Shown piece by piece: positions 36,303 through 43,921 of a stretch of 64,000 nucleotides of DNA; within the stretch, counting starts at the first letter, position 1, and each line of letters begins with the position of its first letter. Position numbers and translations under genes: made by a program. The notes beneath the pieces are model-generated. The model ran no database searches. It had not been told where the DNA came from and saw only the letters and a list, made by a program, of their open reading frames with translations. Source of the DNA: Marinobacterium nitratireducens (GTDB lineage Bacteria; Pseudomonadota; Gammaproteobacteria; Pseudomonadales; Balneatricaceae); NCBI RefSeq assembly GCF_014645375.1, contig NZ_BMLT01000001.1, positions 492,835 through 556,834 on the forward strand. The letters run 5' to 3'.

Positions 36303-36537
36303 TTCCCGAAACGCCACATGAGGGGCTGCCCCCCTAATTTGATTTCCGTCCGTCGATTCAGCATGCGTAATAGGTAAAGATTATTGGCAGGTAGTAGGGG
36401 TGTCAATTTAATAGCTCCGGGTGCCAACGCCGACTCAATGCCGGCTCCTGAGTACAATCGCGCGGTGCTTTACCGGGTGTGTAGCTAACTCAATACTAGG
36501 GCTTGCCATAGTCCCATTTTGGGACTAGAGTTCGCCT
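36222..36537. other. Intergenic stretch with IS-like repeats and the higBA promoter
   Basis: About 316 bases without a gene. The left third carries the TCCAGTTTAAA repeats. The right end holds the palindrome at 36509-36527 just before higB. The middle shows nothing I can interpret. Confidence 0.4.
36509..36527 (+). promoter_or_regulatory. Palindromic operator before higBA
   Basis: TAGTCCCATTTTGGGACTA is a 7-bp inverted repeat with a 5-base spacer, ending 10 bases before the higB start. Toxin-antitoxin operons are normally autorepressed by the antitoxin through such a site, so this is the likely HigA operator. Confidence 0.6.
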
Positions 36538-36843
36538 ATGAGAATCATCGCACTGTCGACATTGAAGTCCTTCTGGGAAGACAACCCTGCGTACGATGAT
36601 GCCACGCAGCCGACGTTGGCGTGGTACAGGCACACACTGAAATCTGACTGGAGTTCACCCGCTGAGGTCAAGCAGGACTTCCGAAATGCCAGCATCCTCA
36701 AGGACGGGCGAGTGGTATTCAACATCGCCGGGAACAAGTACCGGTTGGTGGTCTGGATCAACTATGCCTACCGGGTGGTCTACATCCGCTTTATCGGCAC
36801 TCATGCCCAGTACGACAAAATCGCCGGGAGCGATTTTGCATGA
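36538..36843 (+). CDS. higB: HigB-type mRNA interferase toxin
   Basis: Toxin of 101 residues in the HigB (RelE superfamily, HigB_toxin) family, which cleaves mRNA at the ribosome. The start MRIIALSTLKSFWEDNP and the C-terminal half FNIAGNKYRLVVWINYAYRVVYIRFIGTHAQYDKI match the family pattern, including the conserved RLV..I.Y...V.IRFIGTH.EYD core. The antitoxin gene follows 86 bases later in the usual toxin-first order. Its expression should be repressed through the palindrome upstream. Confidence 0.92.
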   Translation: MRIIALSTLKSFWEDNPAYDDATQPTLAWYRHTLKSDWSSPAEVKQDFRNASILKDGRVVFNIAGNKYRLVVWINYAYRVVYIRFIGTHAQYDKIAGSDFA

Positions 36844-36929
36844 GCGCAGCGAGCCCGCCGGGTAAGTCCCAGGGACGGGACGAATAACAGATCGACGTCG
36901 AGACGATATAACGCCAGAGGTAACGGAAG

Positions 36930-37301
36930 ATGGACATCAAACCGATCCGCACTGATGCCGACTACCGTGCGGCACTTAAAGAAATTGAAACGCTGATGAT
37001 GGCGGAGCCAGGCACGCCCGAAGGTGAAAAGCTCGACGTCCTGGTCACGCTGGTCGAGGCTTACGAAAGTAAGCATTACCCCCTGGATTTGCCGGACCCG
37101 GTTGAAGCCATCAAGTTCGAGATGGAGCAGAAAGGCCTCACAGCAAAAGACCTGGAACCGATGATCGGCAAACGTAACCGTGTGTACGAGGTCCTTAACC
37201 ACAAGCGTTCACTGACACTGAAAATGATCTGGAAGCTCCATCAGGAGCTCGGCATTCCAGCCGAGTCCTTGATTAAGCCGCCTTGCCAGCCCCATGCATA
37301 A
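36930..37301 (+). CDS. higA: HigA-type antitoxin
   Basis: Antitoxin of 123 residues. The N-terminal part (MDIKPIRTDADYRAALKEIETLM) is the HigA-type toxin-binding region. The C-terminal half (about 70-115) is an XRE helix-turn-helix: MEQKGLTAKDLEPMIGKRNRVYEVLNHKRSLTLKMIWKLHQELGIPAE. The order higB-higA and the sizes match known HigBA systems. It neutralises HigB and represses the operon. It lies 41 bases before the TOTE-type gene, raising the possibility that the module guards or regulates that gene. Confidence 0.92.
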   Translation: MDIKPIRTDADYRAALKEIETLMMAEPGTPEGEKLDVLVTLVEAYESKHYPLDLPDPVEAIKFEMEQKGLTAKDLEPMIGKRNRVYEVLNHKRSLTLKMIWKLHQELGIPAESLIKPPCQPHA

Positions 37302-37342
37302 CGTAAAAAGGCGATCCGTCGTTGCGGTCGTCAGTTTTCTTC

Positions 37343-39721
37343 ATGCCTGTATTTGATAGCCCTCCGACCGCACAGGATGAACTGAAAGCCATAGACAAGC
37401 GGCTAGCCGAGCTCGATGCCGAGAAGCAACGGCTGGTCCAGCGGAAGCAGGCGCTACTGCGGGCACATCCAGCCCATGCGCAGCTGATACTCAGCCCGGA
37501 ACAAAAGGTCCAGTTGTTCCGCGATCTCTTCAGGGGTCGTACCGACGTGTTTGCCGTACGCTGGCAAAACGCCCAGGGGCGTCAAGGTTATTCCGTCGCC
37601 TGTCACAATGAATGGCTACCCGGCATTTGCAAGAAGCCGAAAGTCAAATGCGGTGACTGCGGCCATAAGCACTTCAAAACGCTCGATGAGCAGGCAGTAT
37701 ACGACCACTTGGCGGGAAAGCAGGTAGTTGGGCTCTATCCGTTATTGCCCGGGAGCCGCTGTCATCTACTGGCAGCGGACTTCGACAAGACGGGGTGGCA
37801 GGAGGCCGTTAAAGCGATGTCAAAAGTGTGCCATCAGGCGTCGATACCTCACGCAGTCGAAATATCGCGGTCCGGCAACGGAGCTCACCTCTGGATCTTT
37901 TTCTCTGAACCGGTGCTGGCCCAGGATGCGCGTCGTCTGGGCTTCACGCTTCTCGACAAGGCGATGGAAATCCATCCCGGTCTCTCATTCGACTCCTATG
38001 ATCGGTTATTTCCCAATCAGGATCATATGCCGGAAGGTGGTTTCGGTAATTTGATCGCCTTACCGCTTCAGCACCAGGCGCGACGCCAGGGTAACAGCCA
38101 GTTCGTCGACGCCGATCTTCATGCGTACCCGGATCAGTGGCGCTTCCTGTCACAACTTGGTCGGCTGTCAGCTGACGATCTGTCCAGGTTGCTACGAGAG
38201 CTTGAGCCTGAACGTGCTGCGACGATTGACGAGCGCCCGCCCTGGGAACAAGGGCTACGTATTGACCATGGCCGAATTTACGGCTGCCCCGAGAGCGTCA
38301 CGCTGACGTTGGCCAATCACATCTACATCAAACAGGACGCGATTCCGGCGCCCCTGATTGCAAGGCTGAAACGGCTCGCCAGCTTTTCGAATCCGGTGTT
38401 CTTCAAAACCCAGGCGCTTCGCTTTTCCACGCATGGCATACCGCGCTTTATCACCTGCGCTCGAATCGAGCAGGGGTACCTGTCACTCCCGCGCGGATGC
38501 CTGGATGATGTGAGAGACTTGCTAAAGGAGCAGCACATACAGATCGAAGTTGAAGATCATCGACACAGCGGTCAGCCACTTAACGACATGGCATTTCTGG
38601 GTGATTTGCGACCGGACCAGAGGCGAGCGGTCGAGGCAATGGCCGAGCACGATACCGGTATTCTGCATGCTCCCACGGCCTTCGGCAAAACGGTTACGGC
38701 GATCGGACTCATCGCCAAGCGTCGCGTGAACACCCTGATCCTGACCCACAGTCGTCAACTACTCGACCAGTGGAAAGAGCGCATCCAGTCATTCACCACC
38801 GGTGTGAATGTGGGAATCATCGGTGGCGGCAAGAAGAAGCCGACGGAAGAAATCGATATAGCGACGTACCAGAGCCTGATCGACAAGAAGGACAACACCG
38901 TCTCCGAATACGTTCAGCGATACGGTCAGGTCATCATCGACGAGTGCCACCATATCTCGGCACCGCGATATGAAATGTTGCTCAACGAAGTCCGGGCAAA
39001 GTACATAGCAGGTCTCACCGCGACACCGGACAGGCAGGATGGCCATCAGAAGATCATGTTCATGGTCGCCGGCCCCATCCGCCACAAGGTCAAAGCGGAG
39101 CAGGGTGCAAAATTCCAGCAAACGGTGCTTGTGAACCGACGCTATGATCAGCCTCCGGCCGAGCTGAGGCAGTCTGATGAGCGCCCGCATATCGCATCGG
39201 TCTATCGGTGGTTGGCGACAAACGAAGAGCGTAATGCAGCCATAGCCGAAGATGTCGTCACCGCAGTGGGATGCGGGCGCCATCCGCTGTTGCTGACCGA
39301 GCGGCGGGAGCATGCTGAAGCGTTGGCGCAGCTATTGGCGTCTAGAGGGCTCGAGGTCCTGGTATTGAGGGGCGCCATGCGCGCCACGGAACGCAAGCGT
39401 GCAAACGAGCAGCTGGCCTCGGCCCAAGTGGTCGTCGCCACGGGCAAGTACGTCGGTGAAGGCTTTGACCTGCCGCGACTGGATACGCTGTATCTCGCGC
39501 TACCCATCGCCTGGAAAGGTTCACTGGCGCAGTATGCCGGCCGTCTCCATCGGGCAGTGGAGGGAAAAGAGGCTGTCACGATCTATGACTACCTGGACTG
39601 CTCGTTACCGATGTTGCAGCGCATGTTCCAGAAGCGAGAGAAGGGGTATGCCGCGATGGGATATGACGTTAGATTTCCTGACCAGAACGACGTCAAAAAG
39701 ACAATTGAGCTGGAGCTGTAA
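37343..39721 (+). CDS. TOTE conflict-system primase-polymerase/SF2 helicase fusion
   Basis: Protein of 792 residues. A short coiled coil (about 10-45) precedes an archaeo-eukaryotic primase-like domain (about 55-330). That domain has Zn-type Cys (CKKPKVKCGDCGHKHF, near 95-110), the metal pair D146/D148 in AADFDK, SGNGAHLW (177-184) and YDRLFPNQD. A superfamily 2 helicase follows, with APTAFGKT (443-450), DECH (533-536), GLTATPDRQDG and a QYAGRLHR motif VI. This is the domain set described as the TOTE conflict system, predicted to act against invading DNA. The ATG at 37343 is preferred over a TTG seven codons earlier. Catalytic residues look intact. Biological function is not established. Confidence 0.88.
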   Translation: MPVFDSPPTAQDELKAIDKRLAELDAEKQRLVQRKQALLRAHPAHAQLILSPEQKVQLFRDLFRGRTDVFAVRWQNAQGRQGYSVACHNEWLPGICKKPKVKCGDCGHKHFKTLDEQAVYDHLAGKQVVGLYPLLPGSRCHLLAADFDKTGWQEAVKAMSKVCHQASIPHAVEISRSGNGAHLWIFFSEPVLAQDARRLGFTLLDKAMEIHPGLSFDSYDRLFPNQDHMPEGGFGNLIALPLQHQARRQGNSQFVDADLHAYPDQWRFLSQLGRLSADDLSRLLRELEPERAATIDERPPWEQGLRIDHGRIYGCPESVTLTLANHIYIKQDAIPAPLIARLKRLASFSNPVFFKTQALRFSTHGIPRFITCARIEQGYLSLPRGCLDDVRDLLKEQHIQIEVEDHRHSGQPLNDMAFLGDLRPDQRRAVEAMAEHDTGILHAPTAFGKTVTAIGLIAKRRVNTLILTHSRQLLDQWKERIQSFTTGVNVGIIGGGKKKPTEEIDIATYQSLIDKKDNTVSEYVQRYGQVIIDECHHISAPRYEMLLNEVRAKYIAGLTATPDRQDGHQKIMFMVAGPIRHKVKAEQGAKFQQTVLVNRRYDQPPAELRQSDERPHIASVYRWLATNEERNAAIAEDVVTAVGCGRHPLLLTERREHAEALAQLLASRGLEVLVLRGAMRATERKRANEQLASAQVVVATGKYVGEGFDLPRLDTLYLALPIAWKGSLAQYAGRLHRAVEGKEAVTIYDYLDCSLPMLQRMFQKREKGYAAMGYDVRFPDQNDVKKTIELEL

Positions 39722-39855
39722 ATAGCAGGCCTTCCTGGGTGAGGATTTATTCGATGAATCGTTCTAGGACGCTAACGATTTTTCCCTCTTGTACCGTCAG
39801 GCTATCATGTTCAAGGTTTCGACTTAGCTGTTCTCAGCAATGCTGGCTTTGGCGG

Positions 39856-41124
39856 CTAGCTTTCGAGTTGCCGAACTATGTCCTTCAATACGCCATGCTG
39901 GAACTGACGCAAATGGCGCAGTTCTCCTTGGCGTCCGGCACCTGGCAGGTTTTCCTTTTCCAGGCATTCGAGAAGCGTGCCCGTCACATCACCACTTTGT
40001 TTGATCATGTAGTTCACCGTGCGCTTGGCATAGGATAGGGACAGCTTCAGGGCATCCGCAAGCGCCAATACATCCGCCAGGCGAACATCACCCAGCCGCG
40101 TGGCACTACCCACCGCCCAGATCAAACGGGCATCGCCCCACTTGCCAGGCTGTTCGTACAGGGCTGTGCTGATCAGGTCGTAATGGGGCGCCAGATCAAC
40201 AGCGGACGGCCCGGCAAAGAATGATAGGTTCTTCAAGTGATCATCGGTGTTGCCGATCAGCACGTTGAATAGCATCCACTGAAACAGCCGCTGGCGGGTA
40301 CGGCCCTTGGTGCGGGACAGCTGCACCATCCGTTCCAGCGACGCTAGCGTGCACTGCTGATATTTGAAGGTGCGATCCAGTGACAGCAGCTGGCAACCAT
40401 CGAGCACATGGCGACGGTAGAGCACCCCATTGTCGGACTGACGATCGAAGCGTTCGACCAGGTAAACCGGCTCCGGGACGTGCAGTACCCAGGTATCGGG
40501 AACGAGCAGACCCAGGCCCTTGGCCAGCTGCATCATGAACCACTCGTTGATGACCGTATGCGGATACTGCTCGGGATCGCTGTGCTCAGGCTTGAGAATA
40601 TGCGTCGACGGTGTCGCTTCCTTGGGCTCAAACAGGGTGCCGTCACGATAGATCACCGGTAGCTTATGCTGCGCCCCGGCCAGGGACATGCGCTTGCTGG
40701 TGCCGGCTGAAAGGGCGATGTGGGGCAGGTGGCGAATACGGTTCGACAGTTCCTCGAACGGCAGCGGATGCTCCCCCAAAGTTGTCGGTACCTCGTCCTC
40801 ATGAAGGAGCGTCAGGGCACCAGCGGATTCGGCGCCGTAATGCGTTAGCAGTCCGAAGGCATCCGCCTGGTCGAGCTTGGCATCCCGGGCCAGCAACGCC
40901 CGGGCATTTTCTTCTGGCAGAAGGTTGTCGAAGAACCACTGTACCGGGCGTTGGCTCGCACCGTCCTCGATGCGCCCGGACTCAATGGGCAGCTCCGGCG
41001 CCAGGTCGAAAGCGTTCCATTGCGGGTGGTATTCGAAATGCCATAGATTGCTGTACTCGCTGAGCGTCCCCACCTTGGCCTGGTTGCACCAGACGGTGAG
41101 CGAGCGTGTCTGAAGGTCTGCCAT
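39856..41124 (-). CDS. hipA: HipA-type serine/threonine kinase toxin
   Basis: Toxin kinase of 422 residues from the ATG at 41124 (GAGGA 8 bases upstream; a GTG at 41139 overlapping hipB is possible). It has the Couple_hipA N-terminal domain (LTVWCNQAKVGTL), the gate region SAGTSKRMSLAGAQHKLPVIY with Ser residues available for autophosphorylation, and the catalytic GNTDDHLKN. The metal-binding LAPHYDL and YLVERFDR are also present. HipA phosphorylates glutamyl-tRNA synthetase or related targets and causes dormancy. Motifs look intact. It is co-transcribed with hipB. Confidence 0.92.
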   Translation of the reverse strand: MADLQTRSLTVWCNQAKVGTLSEYSNLWHFEYHPQWNAFDLAPELPIESGRIEDGASQRPVQWFFDNLLPEENARALLARDAKLDQADAFGLLTHYGAESAGALTLLHEDEVPTTLGEHPLPFEELSNRIRHLPHIALSAGTSKRMSLAGAQHKLPVIYRDGTLFEPKEATPSTHILKPEHSDPEQYPHTVINEWFMMQLAKGLGLLVPDTWVLHVPEPVYLVERFDRQSDNGVLYRRHVLDGCQLLSLDRTFKYQQCTLASLERMVQLSRTKGRTRQRLFQWMLFNVLIGNTDDHLKNLSFFAGPSAVDLAPHYDLISTALYEQPGKWGDARLIWAVGSATRLGDVRLADVLALADALKLSLSYAKRTVNYMIKQSGDVTGTLLECLEKENLPGAGRQGELRHLRQFQHGVLKDIVRQLES

Positions 41125-41135
41125 CGGTCCGTTCC

Positions 41136-41396
41136 TCACGCGTTATTGGTCAGCGATTCCTGCCACGCTTCTGCGACATCCTCGGGCAAGTCGAGGTGGA
41201 CCTCGATACCCAGTTCCGCCAATAGCCTGAGGACGCGGCCGCACTCAACGGTCGGCTTGCCTTTCTCGACATCTCCGACGAACTTGTGGCTGCACTCAAT
41301 CATGACGCCAAGATCATCCTGGCGGATGTGCTGGCGCTTTCGGGCCAGGCGGGCGATATGGCCGATCGCTTCGACATCTGTCACTTTGACTTTCAT
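41136..41396 (-). CDS. hipB: HipB-type antitoxin and repressor
   Basis: DNA-binding antitoxin of 86 residues with an XRE helix-turn-helix (HIARLARKRQHIRQDDLGVMIECSHKFVGDVEKGKPTVECG). A short acidic tail ends ESLTNNA, the kind that inserts into HipA. It precedes hipA by 11 bases, in the normal order. Three operator-like palindromes lie just upstream, the first starting 21 bases before the ATG. Cooperative repression by HipB or HipBA on this array is expected. Confidence 0.92.
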   Translation of the reverse strand: MKVKVTDVEAIGHIARLARKRQHIRQDDLGVMIECSHKFVGDVEKGKPTVECGRVLRLLAELGIEVHLDLPEDVAEAWQESLTNNA

Positions 41397-41417
41397 GGCA
41401 CCTCCATTCGGAAAGAG

Positions 41418-41535
41418 TATAACTGTACGGTTATATTACTGCTGCTGTGCGTGGGATATCAAGCTACTATAACCGTTCGGTTAGTTTTTATCTGAACAAT
41501 TGGCTATTTGATAAGAATATAACCGTTCGGTGATA
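41418..41535 (-). promoter_or_regulatory. Three hipBA operator palindromes at exact 50-bp spacing
   Basis: Copies at 41418-41435 (TATAACTGTACGGTTATA), 41468-41485 (TATAACCGTTCGGTTAGT) and 41518-41535 (TATAACCGTTCGGTGATA) begin exactly 50 bases apart. The consensus TATAACCGTTCGGTTATA is a perfect palindrome. The spacing is close to five DNA turns, so bound HipB dimers would lie on one face of the DNA. Confidence 0.8.
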
Positions 41536-41894
41536 TGAGTTCCTCACCAACTCGTCGGCGTAACAGCGACGGTCATTGCGCTCATCACGGCGAAGAGCGC
41601 AAAGTTTCCGTCATCGTCATCGCCCGGACATTGGCCGCCTGAGACCGCCGTGAGCTGAGCCAGTGGTGGGAAAAGAGGCTGTCACGATTCACAAATCCGT
41701 GGGAAGACCAGCAGACTGAAACGTCACTTCTAAATTGCACCTTTTAGGGCTTTTTTCTCTATGGCGGCGCTAATCATGAGCGACCATACTGGGACCTGGA
41801 GAGGGTTCAGAGGGAACAGATGGCGGCGGATGAACGCCAGCGTCGGCACGGACAGTCAGCAACACAGCCCCTCGCACAGATGCCTCCGATAGCC
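41536..41894. other. Scrambled intergenic segment with a copy of helicase-gene sequence
   Basis: About 360 bases between the hipBA operators and umuC without a supported gene. At 41661-41688 it carries a 28-base stretch that matches 39555-39582, inside the TOTE-type helicase gene, at 27 of 28 positions. A plus-strand frame from about 41790 (DLERVQREQMAADERQRR) looks like a protein fragment but has no start. The region appears to be rearrangement debris. Confidence 0.45.
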
Positions 41895-42947
41895 TTAGTC
41901 AGTCTTCCTGCCGAAACTGAGTTCCTGAAGCTGATGGTAGTCCTCCAATACGATGGGGAAAGCCGCGGGATTTTTCCTTTCATCCTCATGGAGTGGCTCA
42001 GTGGGCACTTGCATCAGCTGTAATAGATAGATTGCTAACGCCCTGCGGGTCGGTATTTGCATGACTTCGTCATCAAAGCAGCGTTCCAACCTGACCATTG
42101 CTCGCTGCTCGGCAGAGAGAATCGGGTTCGTAATCAGTCTTAGCACAATCTCTTCATGCCAAAGCGAATCCTCGGACGCATCGATCAGTGGGGCTCCGTG
42201 CAATTCTCCACAGTGCAAAATACGCGCTAGCACAAAGTCACGAAACTCCCGGTTCCGCTCGCAGAAGGCCCGCACATGCCAGCGATACCCGCTTGATACC
42301 AATGTGTGGGGAGTTGCATCCGCCAGCTCAAGGGCTGTCCGAATTCCCACAGCATTCAGTCGAGGCGCTAACCGACGCCCGACTCCCCACAGTTCGTCGA
42401 CGGGCGTAATTGCAAGCAGTCTCCGCTGTCGTTCAGAATCCGTCAGATCCACAACTCCACCTGTTTTCGGGTTGCGCTTCGCGGCGTGGTTCGCGAGCTT
42501 GGCCAGGGTTTTAGTCGGCGCGATCCCGACACATACCTGGATCCCAGTGTATTTCTGCACCTTGGTGCGTACCTGATGCCCGAATACGTCAAGCGCCGTA
42601 CCGGCCGAAACCCCACCGAGGTCCAAGAATGCTTCGTCGATCGAATAGACCTCAACCCTGGGCGCCATCTGCTCTAGCAGACTCATAACACGGGCAGACA
42701 TGTCACCGTATAGCGCGTAGTTTGATGAAAACGCCTGAATACCGTGCTCTCGGACCAGTTCCTGGATCTGGAAGAATGGCACCCCCATCTTGATACCTAG
42801 CGCCTTTGCTTCAGCGGAGCGAGCAACGACACAGCCGTCATTATTCGACAGGACGACGATGGGACGCCCCTTTAAATCCGGGCGAAACAGCCGCTCGCAG
42901 GAAGCGTAGAAGTTGTTGCAGTCCACCAGCGCAAACACACTTGGCAT
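41895..42947 (-). CDS. umuC: Chimeric ORF: UmuC polymerase N-terminus fused to WYL-regulator C-terminus
   Basis: The first about 215 of 350 residues are UmuC (Pol V, Y-family): VDCNNFYASCERLF with metal D9, SIDEAFLDL with D104/E105, GIAPTKTLAKLANHAAK, and the thumb start WGVGRRLAPRLNAVGIRTALELA. From about residue 216 the sequence is no longer UmuC. YRWHVRAFCERNREFRDFVLARI is the WYL-type pattern, followed by a helical tail (ILSAEQRAMV...RRALAIYLLQLMQ) typical of the C-terminal part of WYL-domain regulators such as CapW/BrxR. The little-finger domain that binds DNA and the beta clamp is absent (full UmuC is about 420 residues). The palm catalytic residues remain. Probably a deletion fusion and inactive as Pol V. 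Confidence 0.85.
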   Translation of the reverse strand: MPSVFALVDCNNFYASCERLFRPDLKGRPIVVLSNNDGCVVARSAEAKALGIKMGVPFFQIQELVREHGIQAFSSNYALYGDMSARVMSLLEQMAPRVEVYSIDEAFLDLGGVSAGTALDVFGHQVRTKVQKYTGIQVCVGIAPTKTLAKLANHAAKRNPKTGGVVDLTDSERQRRLLAITPVDELWGVGRRLAPRLNAVGIRTALELADATPHTLVSSGYRWHVRAFCERNREFRDFVLARILHCGELHGAPLIDASEDSLWHEEIVLRLITNPILSAEQRAMVRLERCFDDEVMQIPTRRALAIYLLQLMQVPTEPLHEDERKNPAAFPIVLEDYHQLQELSFGRKTD

Positions 42948-42950
42948 CGG

Positions 42951-43376
42951 TTACCTCAGCGCGTGAATGACGTTGGTCACAACACCGAAAATCTCCAGCT
43001 CGGATTCGTCCCTTAGCTCGATAGCCGAGTACGAGGCATTTGCCGCCTCAAGACGCAGAGAAGGCCGCAATGAAAGCCGCTTGACTGTGAACTCGCCATC
43101 GACACTCGCGATGACAATATCGCCGTGTACTGGGTCAAGCGAGCGGTCAACGATCAGGATGTCTCCCGAGAAGATTCCCGCCTCGATCATAGATTCGCCT
43201 TCAGCGCGCACGAAGAAGGTAGCGGCAGGGCGCTTGATGCAAAGCTCATTGAGATCCAGGCTTCGCTCAATGTAGTCCTGTGCAGGAGACGGGAAGCCAG
43301 CAGATACACGCTCGGCGAAGAGAGGGACCTCCAATGTCTTAGGTTCACCGCACCGTCCCAAAATTACTGCTGTCAT
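42951..43376 (-). CDS. umuD: UmuD, self-cleaving SOS mutagenesis protein
   Basis: S24-family peptidase-fold protein of 141 residues starting at the ATG at 43376. The cleavage site Ala26-Gly27 (RVSAGFPSPAQDY), catalytic S62 (AEGESMIEAGIF) and K99 (GEFTVKRLSL) are all present. RecA-stimulated self-cleavage to UmuD' should be possible. It precedes umuC by 3 bases. A perfect LexA box lies 15-34 bases upstream. The frame extends further upstream through that box, so the shorter start is chosen. It looks intact even though its umuC partner is truncated. Confidence 0.93.
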   Translation of the reverse strand: MTAVILGRCGEPKTLEVPLFAERVSAGFPSPAQDYIERSLDLNELCIKRPAATFFVRAEGESMIEAGIFSGDILIVDRSLDPVHGDIVIASVDGEFTVKRLSLRPSLRLEAANASYSAIELRDESELEIFGVVTNVIHALR

Positions 43377-43390
43377 ATCAAAATCTCGAA

Positions 43391-43410
43391 TACTGTATAT
43401 ATATACAGTA
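43391..43410 (-). promoter_or_regulatory. LexA-binding SOS box of umuDC
   Basis: TACTGTATATATATACAGTA is a perfect 20-base palindrome with the CTGT-N8-ACAG core of the gammaproteobacterial LexA consensus. It lies just upstream of the umuD start, so the operon should be repressed until DNA damage. Confidence 0.93.
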
Positions 43411-43553
43411 TAGCGATCTCGCCAGGCGAGAATCCACCCTGACAACGTATCGGTCTTGCATTGAGAAGAAGCGAGGCGACTTGCGCACCTTCCATTTGGC
43501 TGTAATGTTGGCTAGTACGATAGGAAATCACACTGCGCCATGAAGGGAAAACG

Positions 43554-43664
43554 ATGGCGGCCAAGAATCAAACAATGAACATGCAGGAGTTGCTGGTATT
43601 TGCCAAGCCGGTGGCCGCTCGACGCGCTCAGAGATGGTCTCAGCCTCTTTTTATCCGTCCGTGA
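43554..43664 (+). pseudogene. Short ORF, possible N-terminal remnant
   Basis: A 36-codon frame starting MAAKNQTMNMQELLVF and ending at a TGA at 43662-43664. GAAGGGAAA lies upstream of the ATG. The ordered start and sudden stop suggest the front end of a longer gene lost by deletion. I do not recognise it. Confidence 0.25.
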
Positions 43665-43827
43665 AAATGGGGTAGCCCCCTCCACATATTTGGAGAAAGC
43701 AGAAATATCGGAAATAGCAGCAATTGCAATCAAAGGAAGTTAGGGTGACCGCAAGCGACCTGTGGCGGACATCAACTATACTAGCGGTTTGCCTTCGTCG
43801 GGATAGGAAATGAAGTGTCTAACCTAA

Positions 43828-43856
43828 TTGACTGGTGCTAATCTGACCATGCTAAT
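43828..43856 (+). promoter_or_regulatory. Candidate sigma-70 promoter of the TerB-BrxD-BrxHI operon
   Basis: TTGACT (43828-43833) and GCTAAT (43851-43856) are separated by 17 bases, matching 5 of 6 and 4 of 6 consensus positions. They lie 66 bases before the first start codon. No better pair is seen nearby. Confidence 0.4.
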
Positions 43857-43921
43857 GTGATCTCAAGGAGCGAGCAGGTCAACGTTTAATAGCGTTACGC
43901 TATCAAGGAGTTTTGTAGTCT

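Larger units (their letters stand above)
43377..43921. other. Intergenic region between umuD and the TerB operon
   Basis: About 545 bases with the SOS box at the left, the small ORF at 43554 in the middle, and a candidate promoter (43828-43856) for the TerB operon at the right. A 36-codon frame and AT-rich flanks are the only other features. No RNA gene is evident. Confidence 0.5.
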
